A stretch of 64,000 nucleotides of DNA from CAVVIO01 sp963748095 (GCA_963748095.1 CAVVIO010000038.1:1-64000); one strand, 5' to 3'; shown: positions 1-7,168, counted from the stretch's first letter. Translations and numbers: made by a program. The notes: generated by a model from the sequence alone, not told the origin.

Positions 1-288
1 CACATTAAAATGAATGCCTATGACGTAAACTATTTGTGATCCTTTCGTAAACGGGTAATCTGAACCGCTCATCAGATACGCTTTAAGGATCAGTTAGCTG
101 AGAACAATCAAACAAAACGAGCCAGGTATAATTATGAAACCTCACCGGTTTTTTCAATAATATCATCTGAATAAATAAATTAAAATTACAATTACATCCA
201 ATGTTCTAAACTTAATCTGAAAAATAGACGGTCTGATTTTTATCACCGCGAAAACGATAAAGTTAAGTTCAACTAAAAACAAAAAGTT
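1..288. other. left-edge non-coding stretch
   Basis: No convincing gene is seen. An open frame from the window edge stops at 37-39 and could be the last 12 codons of a gene lying to the left, but it is too short to judge. The remainder is A/T-rich and ends in an A-rich leader just before the ATG at 289, as is usual for Bacteroidota genes. Confidence 0.4.
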
Positions 289-1035
289 ATGAGTAGTACA
301 AGTGAAAGAGGTCACCCAAGGAACGTGGCCAATTTCGGTAAATTGATTTCAGAATGCACCGGTTTTGGTGCAGGTTACAATCCTTCCAACCCGGATATTT
401 CCCTCGAATCAATGAGAACATTGCTAACCGGGTCACAGGGAACACTTGATTCGTTAAACTCCGGTATTCCGGCTTACAACAATGCCATTGCCGCACGCGA
501 GTTGGCATTCAAACCACTGAGTAAACTGATTACCCGTGTCAGCAATGCGCTAAAGGCAACCAGTGCCCCCGATGAAATAATAAGCAAAGTCGTTACACTG
601 GTTCGCAAACTCCAGGGCCGCAGGGCATCCGCTAAACTCACCGAAGAAGAAAAACAGGAACTCATTGCCCAGGGCAAAGAAGTGAACGAGATCTCTTCTT
701 CGCAGTTAAGCTTCGATAACCGTCTCAACAACCTCGACCAGTTCATCAAACTGCTGGCCTCCATACCTGAGTACAGTCCCAACGAAACGGAATTACAGGT
801 AGCCACTCTCACCGCCATGTTAGAAGATCTGAAACAGAAAAACAATGCTGCCGTGGAAGCCGCATCGCCGGTAAACCTTGCCCGTATTGCACGAAACGAT
901 ATCCTTTACAGGGAAAATACAGGGCTTGTCGATGTAGCATTGAGTGCAAAGAGGTATGTAAAGTCTGTCTACGGCGCATCAAGCCCGGAATACCGTCTTA
1001 TCTCCGGCCTCGATTTTAGGAGATACAAGATATAA
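289..1035 (+). CDS. uncharacterised 248-aa protein, no recognised domain
   Basis: I do not recognise a named domain. The protein is hydrophilic with no signal peptide or membrane segment, so it is probably cytoplasmic. Its N-terminus has a Gly/Asn/Ser-rich stretch (GFGAGYNPSNP, about residues 25-35). Residues 45-215 look largely helical, with two charged helical stretches (about 100-135 and 150-190), and the C-terminus is basic. The ATG at 289 follows an A-rich leader and is the only good start. From memory, proteins of this general look occur in Bacteroidota as repeated 'hypothetical proteins', but I cannot confirm a family here. It stands alone between two non-coding stretches and is followed by the 21-bp repeat array. 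Confidence 0.75.
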   Translation: MSSTSERGHPRNVANFGKLISECTGFGAGYNPSNPDISLESMRTLLTGSQGTLDSLNSGIPAYNNAIAARELAFKPLSKLITRVSNALKATSAPDEIISKVVTLVRKLQGRRASAKLTEEEKQELIAQGKEVNEISSSQLSFDNRLNNLDQFIKLLASIPEYSPNETELQVATLTAMLEDLKQKNNAAVEAASPVNLARIARNDILYRENTGLVDVALSAKRYVKSVYGASSPEYRLISGLDFRRYKI

Positions 1036-1320
1036 CAGCAAAATTTAGTACCTGTCCATAATATCAGGTGTCCAGACTGTAAAGTTCAATTTCGGGGCTT
1101 ACAAAGCTGTAAAATTAGGAGCTTGCTTAACGTAAATAACAAATTTTCCAGCAAACGTAACGAAGAAATTGGACTTTATAGACGAACACAGTTTGTTGAA
1201 TAGACCCAAAATAAGATTCGTAAAAGTTGGAACTTCCTTCTGCATTTGAAAAACTCCCCCGGTGATTTATGGAATAAGGTCCGTAAAAGTTAAAACTTCC
1301 TTCAACATTTATAAAACTTG
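1036..1320. other. non-coding region with degenerate copies of the 21-bp repeat
   Basis: There is no supported gene. From about 1219 the sequence contains decayed versions of the downstream array: two copies of a CGTAAAAGTT...AACTTCCTT block lie about 63 bp (three 21-bp periods) apart, at 1219 and 1282. This suggests an older, eroded part of the same array. Confidence 0.5.
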
Positions 1321-1509
1321 CGTTTGCAAGTATGGAATTTGCATTTGCAAGTTTGGATCTTCCGTTTGCAAGTTTGGAATTAGCGTTTGCAAGTTTGCAA
1401 CTTCCATTTGCAAGTTTGTAACTTGTGTTTGCAAATATGAAACTTCCGTTTGCAAGTTTGTAACTTGTGTTTGCAAGTTTGGAAGTAGTGTTTGCAAGTA
1501 TGAAATAAC
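1321..1509. repeat. 21-bp tandem repeat, nine units
   Basis: Nine head-to-tail units of exactly 21 bp start at 1321, 1342, 1363, 1384, 1405, 1426, 1447, 1468 and 1489. The conserved core is TTTGCAAGTTTG followed by a variable tail often reading AACTTC or AACTTG. There are no spacers, so it is not CRISPR. Because 21 is a multiple of three and the unit lacks stops in several frames, long frames stay open on both strands: plus-strand VCKFxxS heptads, and minus-strand LQTQVTN- or LANxSxK-like heptads. I see no ribosome-binding or codon evidence that any of them is translated. Confidence 0.85.
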
Positions 1510-1814
1510 CGTTGGGGCGTTTCAAACTGATTCTGTCACAGCAATATAATAAGGAGGCCATCCTGAAAAACGGGAACTGTCAGGTAAAATGTAGCCATCC
1601 TATTTCACCAGACATTTGTGTAAAAGGCGGTTCCTCTTCCGTAAATTGCAGACAGCTTGTTAAATTTTAAATTAGCGTAGCAAATTAATGCCTTTATTGG
1701 CTATTTGTTTTTTAAAATTCATGTCCTGTCCTTCTTTAATTGTATCTGATTTTTTCTTAATTTTCTAAAGAATTAAAAAATTCATTTTAGAATTAATTTA
1801 AATCAATATATGTA

Positions 1815-1830
1815 TCTATATATTTAGATG
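1815..1830. promoter_or_regulatory. candidate operator, dyad ATCTA-N6-TAGAT
   Basis: ATCTA and TAGAT arms are separated by six bases, and a further ATATCTA half-site lies at 1835-1841. The site sits just upstream of, and partly against, the -7 box of the methyltransferase gene, where a repressor would block transcription. A 16-mer with a single base difference lies at 5496-5511 before the thioredoxin unit. Spacing and sequence suit an ArsR/SmtB-type dimer, but no such gene is in the window, so the regulator is unknown. Confidence 0.5.
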
Positions 1831-1839
1831 TAAATATCT

Positions 1840-1847
1840 ATCTTTGC
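1840..1847 (+). promoter_or_regulatory. Bacteroidota -7 promoter box (TATCTTTG)
   Basis: TATCTTTG is an exact match to the Bacteroidota sigma-ABfr -7 consensus TAnnTTTG. It lies 36 bp before the chosen ATG at 1883 and immediately downstream of the dyad operator. No clear -33 TTG element is seen. Confidence 0.55.
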
Positions 1848-1882
1848 AGCTTCAAATTTCACAACAAAAAGGAGGAGTAAAA

Positions 1883-2533
1883 ATGAGCCTTGTAGAAATC
1901 AATAACCGATACAGTATCTTAGCCGAAGATACCTGTTGTCTCTCGTGTGGCGGAGCTGTTAATCATTCGAAAGCAGCTAAGGGGGAAGTTTGTGTTGACC
2001 TGGGTAGTGGCAGGGGTACCGATGTTATCAGGCTTGCCGGAGAAGTAGGAACCGAAGGATTTGCCTATGGCATAGATATCTCTGATGGAATGCTTGAGAA
2101 GGCACGTAAAACTGCTAAAAAGACAGGCGTCGAAAATGTGAGCTTTATCCGTTCCGAGTTAGAGGAACTGCAATTAAATGATAACTTAGCCGATCTGGTT
2201 ATCTCCAATTGTACTATCAATCACGCCCGCGATAAACAAAAGGTCTGGAATGAAATATACAGGATATTAAAAGAAGGGGGACGTTTTGTCGTCAGTGATA
2301 TTTATTCACTTGAACCGGTACCCGAAGAATACCGGAATGATCCGGTAGCTGTTTCAGAATGCTGGGCCGGATCGGTAACTCGTGAAGAATATATGAATAC
2401 TTTACAAAATGCCGGCTTTAAGGATATTTCTGTCATTGAAGAAAGCGCCCCTTATCCAAAAGGAAAAATAAGTGTTTCAAGTTTCACAATATCTGGTTAC
2501 AAAAAAGCAAAAAAATGCTGTTGCTGTGACTAG
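1883..2533 (+). CDS. ArsM-like SAM-dependent methyltransferase
   Basis: This is a 216-aa class I SAM methyltransferase. Motif I is VDLGSGRGTD (residues 38-47), the acidic ribose-binding residue lies in YGIDISDGM (62-70), and the post-motif region SNCTINHARDK (109-119) and VVSDI (136-140) match arsenite methyltransferases. Cys110 and Cys160 are 50 residues apart, the spacing of the two C-terminal arsenic-binding cysteines of characterised algal ArsM (174/224). Cys18, Cys19 and Cys22 could supply the third ligand. The protein ends in four consecutive cysteines plus Asp. The start at 1883 is chosen for its GGAGG ribosome-binding site; an earlier in-frame codon at 1844 overlaps the promoter. It heads a unit with the 31-aa peptide and the radical SAM gene. 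The substrate (As, Sb, Se or a peptide) is not proven. Confidence 0.8.
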   Translation: MSLVEINNRYSILAEDTCCLSCGGAVNHSKAAKGEVCVDLGSGRGTDVIRLAGEVGTEGFAYGIDISDGMLEKARKTAKKTGVENVSFIRSELEELQLNDNLADLVISNCTINHARDKQKVWNEIYRILKEGGRFVVSDIYSLEPVPEEYRNDPVAVSECWAGSVTREEYMNTLQNAGFKDISVIEESAPYPKGKISVSSFTISGYKKAKKCCCCD

Positions 2534-2553
2534 GTTTCTAATTAAATTTAATT

Positions 2554-2649
2554 ATGAAAAGTTTGTTAAGAAAGAAAGAGGGTAGTCTTAAGAAAGTTGC
2601 CCAGTGCTGCGCAAAACAATCAAGGATTGTTGCAGGATGTCATGACTAA
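2554..2649 (+). CDS. 31-aa Cys-containing peptide, candidate radical-SAM substrate (RiPP precursor)
   Basis: This short gene lies 20 bp after the methyltransferase and 58 bp before the radical SAM/SPASM gene. The product has a basic, Lys/Arg-rich N-terminal half that resembles a leader and a C-terminal core AQCCAKQSRIVAGCHD with three cysteines. The ATG follows an A/T-rich leader, and a strong hairpin begins one base after the stop codon. A small Cys-bearing peptide next to a SPASM maturase is the usual arrangement for sactipeptide/ranthipeptide-type precursors (established knowledge). That this is the substrate is inference. It has no double-glycine motif. Alternatively it is a small metalloid-binding peptide or an untranslated stretch. 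Confidence 0.6.
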   Translation: MKSLLRKKEGSLKKVAQCCAKQSRIVAGCHD

Positions 2650-2650
2650 A

Positions 2651-2688
2651 AAAAAGAAATTGTGAGTAATAACTCACAATTTCTTTTT
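2651..2688 (+). terminator. perfect 17-bp hairpin between peptide gene and radical SAM gene
   Basis: A perfect inverted repeat (2651-2667 with 2672-2688) has a four-base loop AATA and ends in a T-rich run. It would act as an intrinsic terminator or partial attenuator, leaving more transcript for the methyltransferase and peptide than for the maturase. Its 5' arm is A-rich, so it could also work in the other direction. Confidence 0.8.
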
Positions 2689-2707
2689 CTTTAAGAATTT
2701 AAATATT

Positions 2708-4012
2708 ATGGAATTATCAAAACACAATATAATTTCCGGGATAAAAGATTCTGAAAATTATTTCATCGTTAATTTACTGAGTGGCAATGCGGATATTCTT
2801 ACCGCTGAAAAAGCCATGGAATTAATGAATGGAAAACATAACGGAGATGAACTTCTTCTGGAAAAAGGATACGTGGTTGATGCCAAGAAAGAAGAAGCGC
2901 TTTTTCGCAAAAAATACCTCGATTTTATAGATAGCAGGGAAACAGACGAAGTACAATTATTTTTCGTTCCGAATTATTCCTGCAATTTTTCTTGCTCCTA
3001 TTGTTATCAGGACGAATATAGCAATCCGGAAGTGGAACTTACAGAAGAAAAAATTGATGCTTTTTACAATTACATAGACACCCGTTTTTTAAACAGGAGA
3101 AAATACATTACCCTGTTTGGTGGTGAACCCCTGTTATCAGGCGAAAAACATAAAAATTTACTGAAATATTTTCTGAAACAGGCAACTGAAAGGGAGCTTG
3201 ATATTGCCATAGTAACTAACGGATACAATCTTGCCGGTTACATGGAGATCCTGAAAGAAGCACGGATCAGGGAAATTCAGGTAACACTGGACGGTACCCG
3301 CGAAGTACATGACATCCGGCGTCCTTTAAAAAACAAAAAGGGCACTTTCGACCGGATAGTGGAAGGGATTGATATAGCATTACAAAACGAAATGCCTGTT
3401 AACCTGCGTATGGTAGTGGATAAAGATAACATCGGAAACCTGCCCGAACTGGCCGGTTTTGCCGTATCTAAAGGTTGGACAGAAAATCCGTTATTTAAAA
3501 CACAACTGGGCAGGAACTATGAACTTCACCATTGTCAGTTGGACAATCAGCAGTTATTCTCAAGGGTGGAGCTTTATGAAGAAATATATGAACTCCTGAA
3601 GGTACACCCTGAAATCGGGGAATTTCACAAACCGGCTTTTTCGGTCTCTAAATTTTTATTTGAGGAAGGGGAATTGCCTGGTCCGTTATTTGATTCCTGT
3701 CCGGGAACAAAAACCGAATGGGCTTTCGACTACACAGGTAATATATATTCATGTACCGCAACTGTAGGGAAAAAAGGCGAATCATTGGGAATATTTTATC
3801 CTGAGATAAAGCTCCGGGAACAATTAATTGAAGAATGGGAAAACAGGGATGTATTATCTATTGAAAAATGCCGGGACTGTTCGCTTCAATTAGCCTGTGG
3901 CGGGGGTTGTGCTTCAATAGCAAAAAACACCCGCGGAAATGTCAATGACCCCGACTGCCGGCCGGTAAAAGAATTGCTGGAATTGGGGATTGCCTGGTAT
4001 TTCAATGAATAA
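2708..4012 (+). CDS. radical SAM/SPASM peptide-maturase-like protein
   Basis: The 434-aa protein has a classic radical SAM cluster motif CNFSCSYC (Cys92, Cys96, Cys99), a GGEP motif at 138-141, and a seven-cysteine SPASM domain (Cys331, 349, 388, 391, 397, 401, 417) that would bind auxiliary Fe-S clusters. Residues 1-80 form a small N-terminal domain like the peptide-recognition region of RiPP maturases. SPASM enzymes of this layout modify ribosomal peptides, often forming Cys thioether links (family knowledge). The adjacent 31-aa Cys peptide is the obvious candidate substrate. An anaerobic sulfatase-maturase role is less likely because no sulfatase is nearby. The gene lies in one direction with the methyltransferase and thioredoxin reductase. 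Confidence 0.85.
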   Translation: MELSKHNIISGIKDSENYFIVNLLSGNADILTAEKAMELMNGKHNGDELLLEKGYVVDAKKEEALFRKKYLDFIDSRETDEVQLFFVPNYSCNFSCSYCYQDEYSNPEVELTEEKIDAFYNYIDTRFLNRRKYITLFGGEPLLSGEKHKNLLKYFLKQATERELDIAIVTNGYNLAGYMEILKEARIREIQVTLDGTREVHDIRRPLKNKKGTFDRIVEGIDIALQNEMPVNLRMVVDKDNIGNLPELAGFAVSKGWTENPLFKTQLGRNYELHHCQLDNQQLFSRVELYEEIYELLKVHPEIGEFHKPAFSVSKFLFEEGELPGPLFDSCPGTKTEWAFDYTGNIYSCTATVGKKGESLGIFYPEIKLREQLIEEWENRDVLSIEKCRDCSLQLACGGGCASIAKNTRGNVNDPDCRPVKELLELGIAWYFNE

Positions 4013-4100
4013 TCCGGTTTCCTTATACTAAAAGGACAACACTATAGTATATCAAAAATAATTTTCTGAAATAACATAAAATACAAAAAAAATATAGACA

Positions 4101-5372
4101 ATGAAAGAGATAAAAGCTGCAGAATTCGAAAAAGAAGTGCTGCAGGGAGGACTTGTAGCATTGGATTTTTACTCTTCCGAATGCCCTCCTTGTGAGGCCC
4201 TGGCACCCAAATTCGAGGGTTTGGCTAATCTGTTTGGAAATGAAATAAAATTTTTAAAGATATTTCGCCAGGAAAACCGTGAATTAGCTTCCGAACTGGA
4301 TGTTAGTTCATCCCCTACCGTACTTTTCTTTAAAAACGGTAAAGAAGTGGGTAAACGCTTAAGTGGTGGAATAAAGAGGTCGGAACTGCTGAACAGTTTC
4401 GAAAGCCTGCTACCCCATGAAAAAATTGAAAGCATTCAATCCGATATCAAACCAGTTACAACTGATTGCGATGTGATTGTCCTGGGTGGCGGTCCGGGTG
4501 GATTAACAGCCGGCCTGTATCTTTGCCAGGCAAAAATCCACACGGTTGTAATCGACATTGGTTTGCCGGGCGGGAATGTTGCCACTACACACCAGGTATC
4601 CAACTATCCGGGATTTATCGATCCGCAACCGGGTTATCTTTTATCGCACAACATGTCGGAACAAACCAAAAAATGCGGAACAACTTATAAAGTTGCCGTG
4701 GATATCACAAAAATTGATTTAAGAAAAAAAGAAATCGTTATCGATGATTATGAAACCGTACGGGCAAAAAAAATTGTTATTGCAACGGGCACATCACCGA
4801 ATTACCTGGGGATACCGGGTGAGAAAGAGCTGAAAGGAAGAGGAATCTCTTATTGTGCAACCTGCGACGCTAAATATTATCCCGATAAGGAAGTAGTTGT
4901 TATCGGGGGTGGTAATTCAGCTGTGGAAGAAGCTGAATTTATTTCCAAATTCGCTAAAAAAGTCACCATTGTCCACCAGTTCGACAAATTGCAGGCAAAT
5001 AAGGCCGCCCAGGAAAAAATATTTTCCAATAAAAGCATCGATTTCATTTTTGAACATGAACCCCGTTCTTTCAAAAGAGAAGGTGATAAAATGATTGTGG
5101 AAGTGGAAGATCTGAAAAATCATCAGCGAAAGAACATTTCAACGGATGGAGTTTTCATTTTTGTAGGGATGAAACCTAACCTCGACTTATTCAAAAAAGA
5201 ACTTGAACTGGATAAATGGGGTTATATCAAAACCGATGAAGACATGCGGACCAGCTTGCCGGATATATATGCCGTTGGTGATGTAACAAGTAAAAAATAC
5301 CGCCAGATTACAACAGCCATTTCAGATGGCACTATTGCTGCCATTTCCATTGCCAAGGAAATAGAGATTTGA
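4101..5372 (+). CDS. thioredoxin-thioredoxin reductase fusion
   Basis: Residues 1-105 are a thioredoxin domain with a CPPC active site (Cys28/Cys31) and the cis-Pro region SSPTV. Residues about 122-423 are a low-molecular-weight thioredoxin reductase: FAD motif GGGPGG (129-134), redox pair CATC (252-255), NADPH motif GGGNSA (269-274) and the C-terminal FAD motif YAVGDV (390-395). The order (Trx first) is opposite to the known Mycobacterium leprae fusion, where Trx follows the reductase. It would pass electrons from NADPH to thiol-dependent partners. ArsM enzymes need thioredoxin for turnover, which fits its place as last gene of the ArsM/radical SAM unit. Two hairpins follow the stop. Confidence 0.92.
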   Translation: MKEIKAAEFEKEVLQGGLVALDFYSSECPPCEALAPKFEGLANLFGNEIKFLKIFRQENRELASELDVSSSPTVLFFKNGKEVGKRLSGGIKRSELLNSFESLLPHEKIESIQSDIKPVTTDCDVIVLGGGPGGLTAGLYLCQAKIHTVVIDIGLPGGNVATTHQVSNYPGFIDPQPGYLLSHNMSEQTKKCGTTYKVAVDITKIDLRKKEIVIDDYETVRAKKIVIATGTSPNYLGIPGEKELKGRGISYCATCDAKYYPDKEVVVIGGGNSAVEEAEFISKFAKKVTIVHQFDKLQANKAAQEKIFSNKSIDFIFEHEPRSFKREGDKMIVEVEDLKNHQRKNISTDGVFIFVGMKPNLDLFKKELELDKWGYIKTDEDMRTSLPDIYAVGDVTSKKYRQITTAISDGTIAAISIAKEIEI

Positions 5373-5411
5373 TAGTTTGTAATTTCTGAGTTTAACCACT
5401 TACTGCACATT

Positions 5412-5480
5412 TGTCAGTATTTTACTGACATAGTTGAAAAAGTGCCGGAATGATTGCTGCTAGCATGTTCCGGCATTTTT
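5412..5480 (+). terminator. tandem hairpins ending the first unit
   Basis: The first hairpin is TGTCAGTA/TACTGACA (5412-5419 and 5423-5430, three-base loop). The second is TGCCGGAA/TTCCGGCA (5443-5450 and 5468-5475) flanked by AAAA and followed by TTTTT, a good intrinsic terminator. Together they separate the thioredoxin reductase unit from the thioredoxin unit. Confidence 0.75.
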
Positions 5481-5493
5481 AATTTCATCCTAC

Positions 5494-5513
5494 ATATCTA
5501 TTTATTTAGATAT
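5494..5513. promoter_or_regulatory. candidate operator, dyad ATATCTA-N6-TAGATAT
   Basis: A perfect 7-bp inverted repeat is separated by TTTATT. Its 16-bp centre (5496-5511) differs from the site at 1815-1830 in a single position. It lies about 75 bp upstream of the thioredoxin start. The same regulator probably controls both units. No -7 box can be assigned with confidence in the A/T-rich stretch that follows. Confidence 0.55.
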
Positions 5514-5585
5514 TTATATTTTTATTCTGCTGGTATGCTTATTGATATATATCCGGAAAAAATATTGTATTATTTAAAATATTAG

Positions 5586-5948
5586 ATGATGAAACTTGAA
5601 CATTTAACAAAAGAAACATTCAAAGAAAAAATTTTCAACTTTGAAACTAATAAAGACTGGAAATTCGAAGGTGACAAACCTGCCATTATCGACTTTTATG
5701 CCGACTGGTGTGCTCCTTGTAAGATGGTTGCCCCCATACTGGAAGAATTACAGGTAGAATACGGTGATAAACTGAACATCTACAAGATAGACACTGAAGA
5801 CCAGCGTGAACTGGCCGGAATGTTTGGTGTACAAAGCATTCCTTCGTTATTGTTCATACCGTCGGAAGGACAACCACAAATGGCAATGGGAGCTTTACCA
5901 AAAGAAACGTTTAAAAAGGCGATCAGTGATGTGTTGCAGGTTAACTAA
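5586..5948 (+). CDS. thioredoxin
   Basis: This 120-aa thioredoxin-fold protein has the canonical WCAPC site (Trp41, Cys42, Cys45) and the cis-Pro loop QSIPSLLF. There is no signal peptide, so it is cytoplasmic. Two adjacent ATG codons (5586, 5589) are possible starts. It heads the second unit behind the shared operator and is followed 22 bp later by the DUF6132 gene. It probably supplies reducing equivalents to the methyltransferases or an arsenate/peroxide-type reductase elsewhere; the partner is not visible here. Confidence 0.93.
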   Translation: MMKLEHLTKETFKEKIFNFETNKDWKFEGDKPAIIDFYADWCAPCKMVAPILEELQVEYGDKLNIYKIDTEDQRELAGMFGVQSIPSLLFIPSEGQPQMAMGALPKETFKKAISDVLQVN

Positions 5949-5970
5949 TTCCTGTTTATCCTGATTTTTT

Positions 5971-6198
5971 ATGGAACGATTTATTAAAAAATACCGGATC
6001 ATTCTTCTTTTTGTGATTATTGGCGGTATAGCCGGTTTTTTATACTGGCATTTCGTCGGTTGTTCATCGGGGACCTGTCCCATCACTTCGAAATGGCAGA
6101 ACAGTACCATTTATGGTGGGATTATCGGTTACCTGGCAGGCAGTATGTTTAAAAAAGATACTAAAACAAAAGACAGCGAAAAGGAAAATGCAGGCTAA
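5971..6198 (+). CDS. DUF6132 small membrane protein
   Basis: This 75-aa protein has two predicted membrane segments (about residues 8-28 and 46-60) around the conserved block GCSSGTCPITS (30-40), which holds two cysteines. That block is the signature of the DUF6132 family as I recall it. These proteins commonly sit beside thioredoxins and rhodaneses in Bacteroidota; the function is unknown, but the paired Cys between membrane helices suggests thiol or sulfur chemistry at the membrane. Its last 11 bases overlap the start of the next thioredoxin gene, implying translational coupling. Confidence 0.8.
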   Translation: MERFIKKYRIILLFVIIGGIAGFLYWHFVGCSSGTCPITSKWQNSTIYGGIIGYLAGSMFKKDTKTKDSEKENAG

Positions 6199-6487
6199 TT
6201 TCAACAATATAATCGCAGGCAATACTCCTGTATTGGTCGACTTTTACGCCGACTGGTGTGCCCCTTGTAAAATGATGACACCTGTATTACACCAGGTTAA
6301 AAAACAAATGGGCGACAGGTTGAAAATTATTAAAATCAACGTGGACGAGAACCCTTCTGTTGCAGCCAGGTATCAGATACGCAGTATTCCCACTGTTATG
6401 TTGTTCAAAAACGGAGAAATGAAGTGGAACGGTGTTGGTGTGCTGCAAAGTAACCAGTTATTGCAGGTGGTTCAGCAACATATATAA
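6188..6487 (+). CDS. thioredoxin
   Basis: This 99-aa thioredoxin has WCAPC with active Cys24 and Cys27 and the cis-Pro loop RSIPTVMLF. An open frame continues upstream to 6113, but that part overlaps DUF6132 and does not resemble thioredoxin. The ATG at 6188, preceded by AAAGGAAA, gives a protein of normal family length, so I chose it. This is the third thioredoxin domain within 2.4 kb, counting the fusion. The redundancy suggests dedicated electron delivery to distinct partners. Confidence 0.9.
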   Translation: MQANFNNIIAGNTPVLVDFYADWCAPCKMMTPVLHQVKKQMGDRLKIIKINVDENPSVAARYQIRSIPTVMLFKNGEMKWNGVGVLQSNQLLQVVQQHI

Positions 6488-6543
6488 TTTACGGTGGGAT
6501 AAGTTTTTTATAAATTTATCTATCAATAAAAATCCATTTTGAT

Positions 6544-7143
6544 ATGATGAAGGAATTCTGGGACGCACGTTATGCAGAGGAAGAATATGTTTATGGCACT
6601 GAACCGAATGAATATTTCAGGTCCTATATCGATTCACTGGAACCCGGAAGTATTTTATTACCGGCAGAAGGGGAAGGAAGAAATGCAGTATACGCTGCTA
6701 CCCGGGGATGGCAGGTTACTGCTTTCGATTTCAGTACAAAAGGCAGGGAGAAAGCATTGGCCCTGGCAAAACAATACCAGGTTTCAATTAACTACCAGTT
6801 GACAGATTACGATCATTTTATAAGCGATGAGAAATTCGACCTGGTAGTTCTACTATATGGACATTTTGGCCCTGAGGACAGACAGAAATATCACCGGAAA
6901 ATTTGTAACTTTATAAAACCGGGGGGCATTTTAATGTTGGAAGCATTCACGAAAGAACAAATACATAACGATACAGGCGGACCAAAAAATGCAGAAGCAT
7001 TATATAATAAGGAAATGCTTGAAAATGACTTTGCGGATTTACAAATCACCACACTGGAAGAGGTAACAAAAGAATTGAAAGAAGGTGATTTTCATAATGG
7101 AAAAGCAAATATTATCAGACTTATTGCTGCCAAATCAAAATAA
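6544..7143 (+). CDS. TehB-like SAM-dependent methyltransferase
   Basis: The 199-aa protein starts with the FWDARYAEEEYVYG block typical of TehB-like methyltransferases. A glycine-rich cofactor segment, PAEGEGRNAVYAA, replaces the usual DxGxG, and FDFS, VVLLYGHF and KPGGILMLEAF follow. TehB-family enzymes methylate tellurite or selenium compounds, and relatives act on thiols (family knowledge). A second methyltransferase in the same putative regulon as an ArsM-like enzyme supports a metalloid or soft-thiol detoxification role, but the substrate is unproven. Two ATG codons are adjacent at the start. Confidence 0.85.
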   Translation: MMKEFWDARYAEEEYVYGTEPNEYFRSYIDSLEPGSILLPAEGEGRNAVYAATRGWQVTAFDFSTKGREKALALAKQYQVSINYQLTDYDHFISDEKFDLVVLLYGHFGPEDRQKYHRKICNFIKPGGILMLEAFTKEQIHNDTGGPKNAEALYNKEMLENDFADLQITTLEEVTKELKEGDFHNGKANIIRLIAAKSK

Positions 7144-7168
7144 ATAGCTTATCTAAAATCGTATTGAC

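Noticed and set aside
1..39. C-terminal tail of a gene running in from the left
   Set aside because: Only 12 codons are visible, with no recognisable motif.
1321..1509. CRISPR array
   Set aside because: Units are contiguous with a 21-bp period and no unique spacers; no cas genes are present.
1262..1549. Cys-rich metallothionein-like protein (VCKFxxS heptads)
   Set aside because: The pattern is forced by the 21-bp DNA repeat; other frames on both strands are equally open, and there is no start context or conserved flank.
4026..4052. Terminator between the radical SAM and Trx-TrxR genes
   Set aside because: TATACTA and TAGTATA can pair, but the stem is weak and A/T-only, with no T run after it; it is better read as ordinary spacer.
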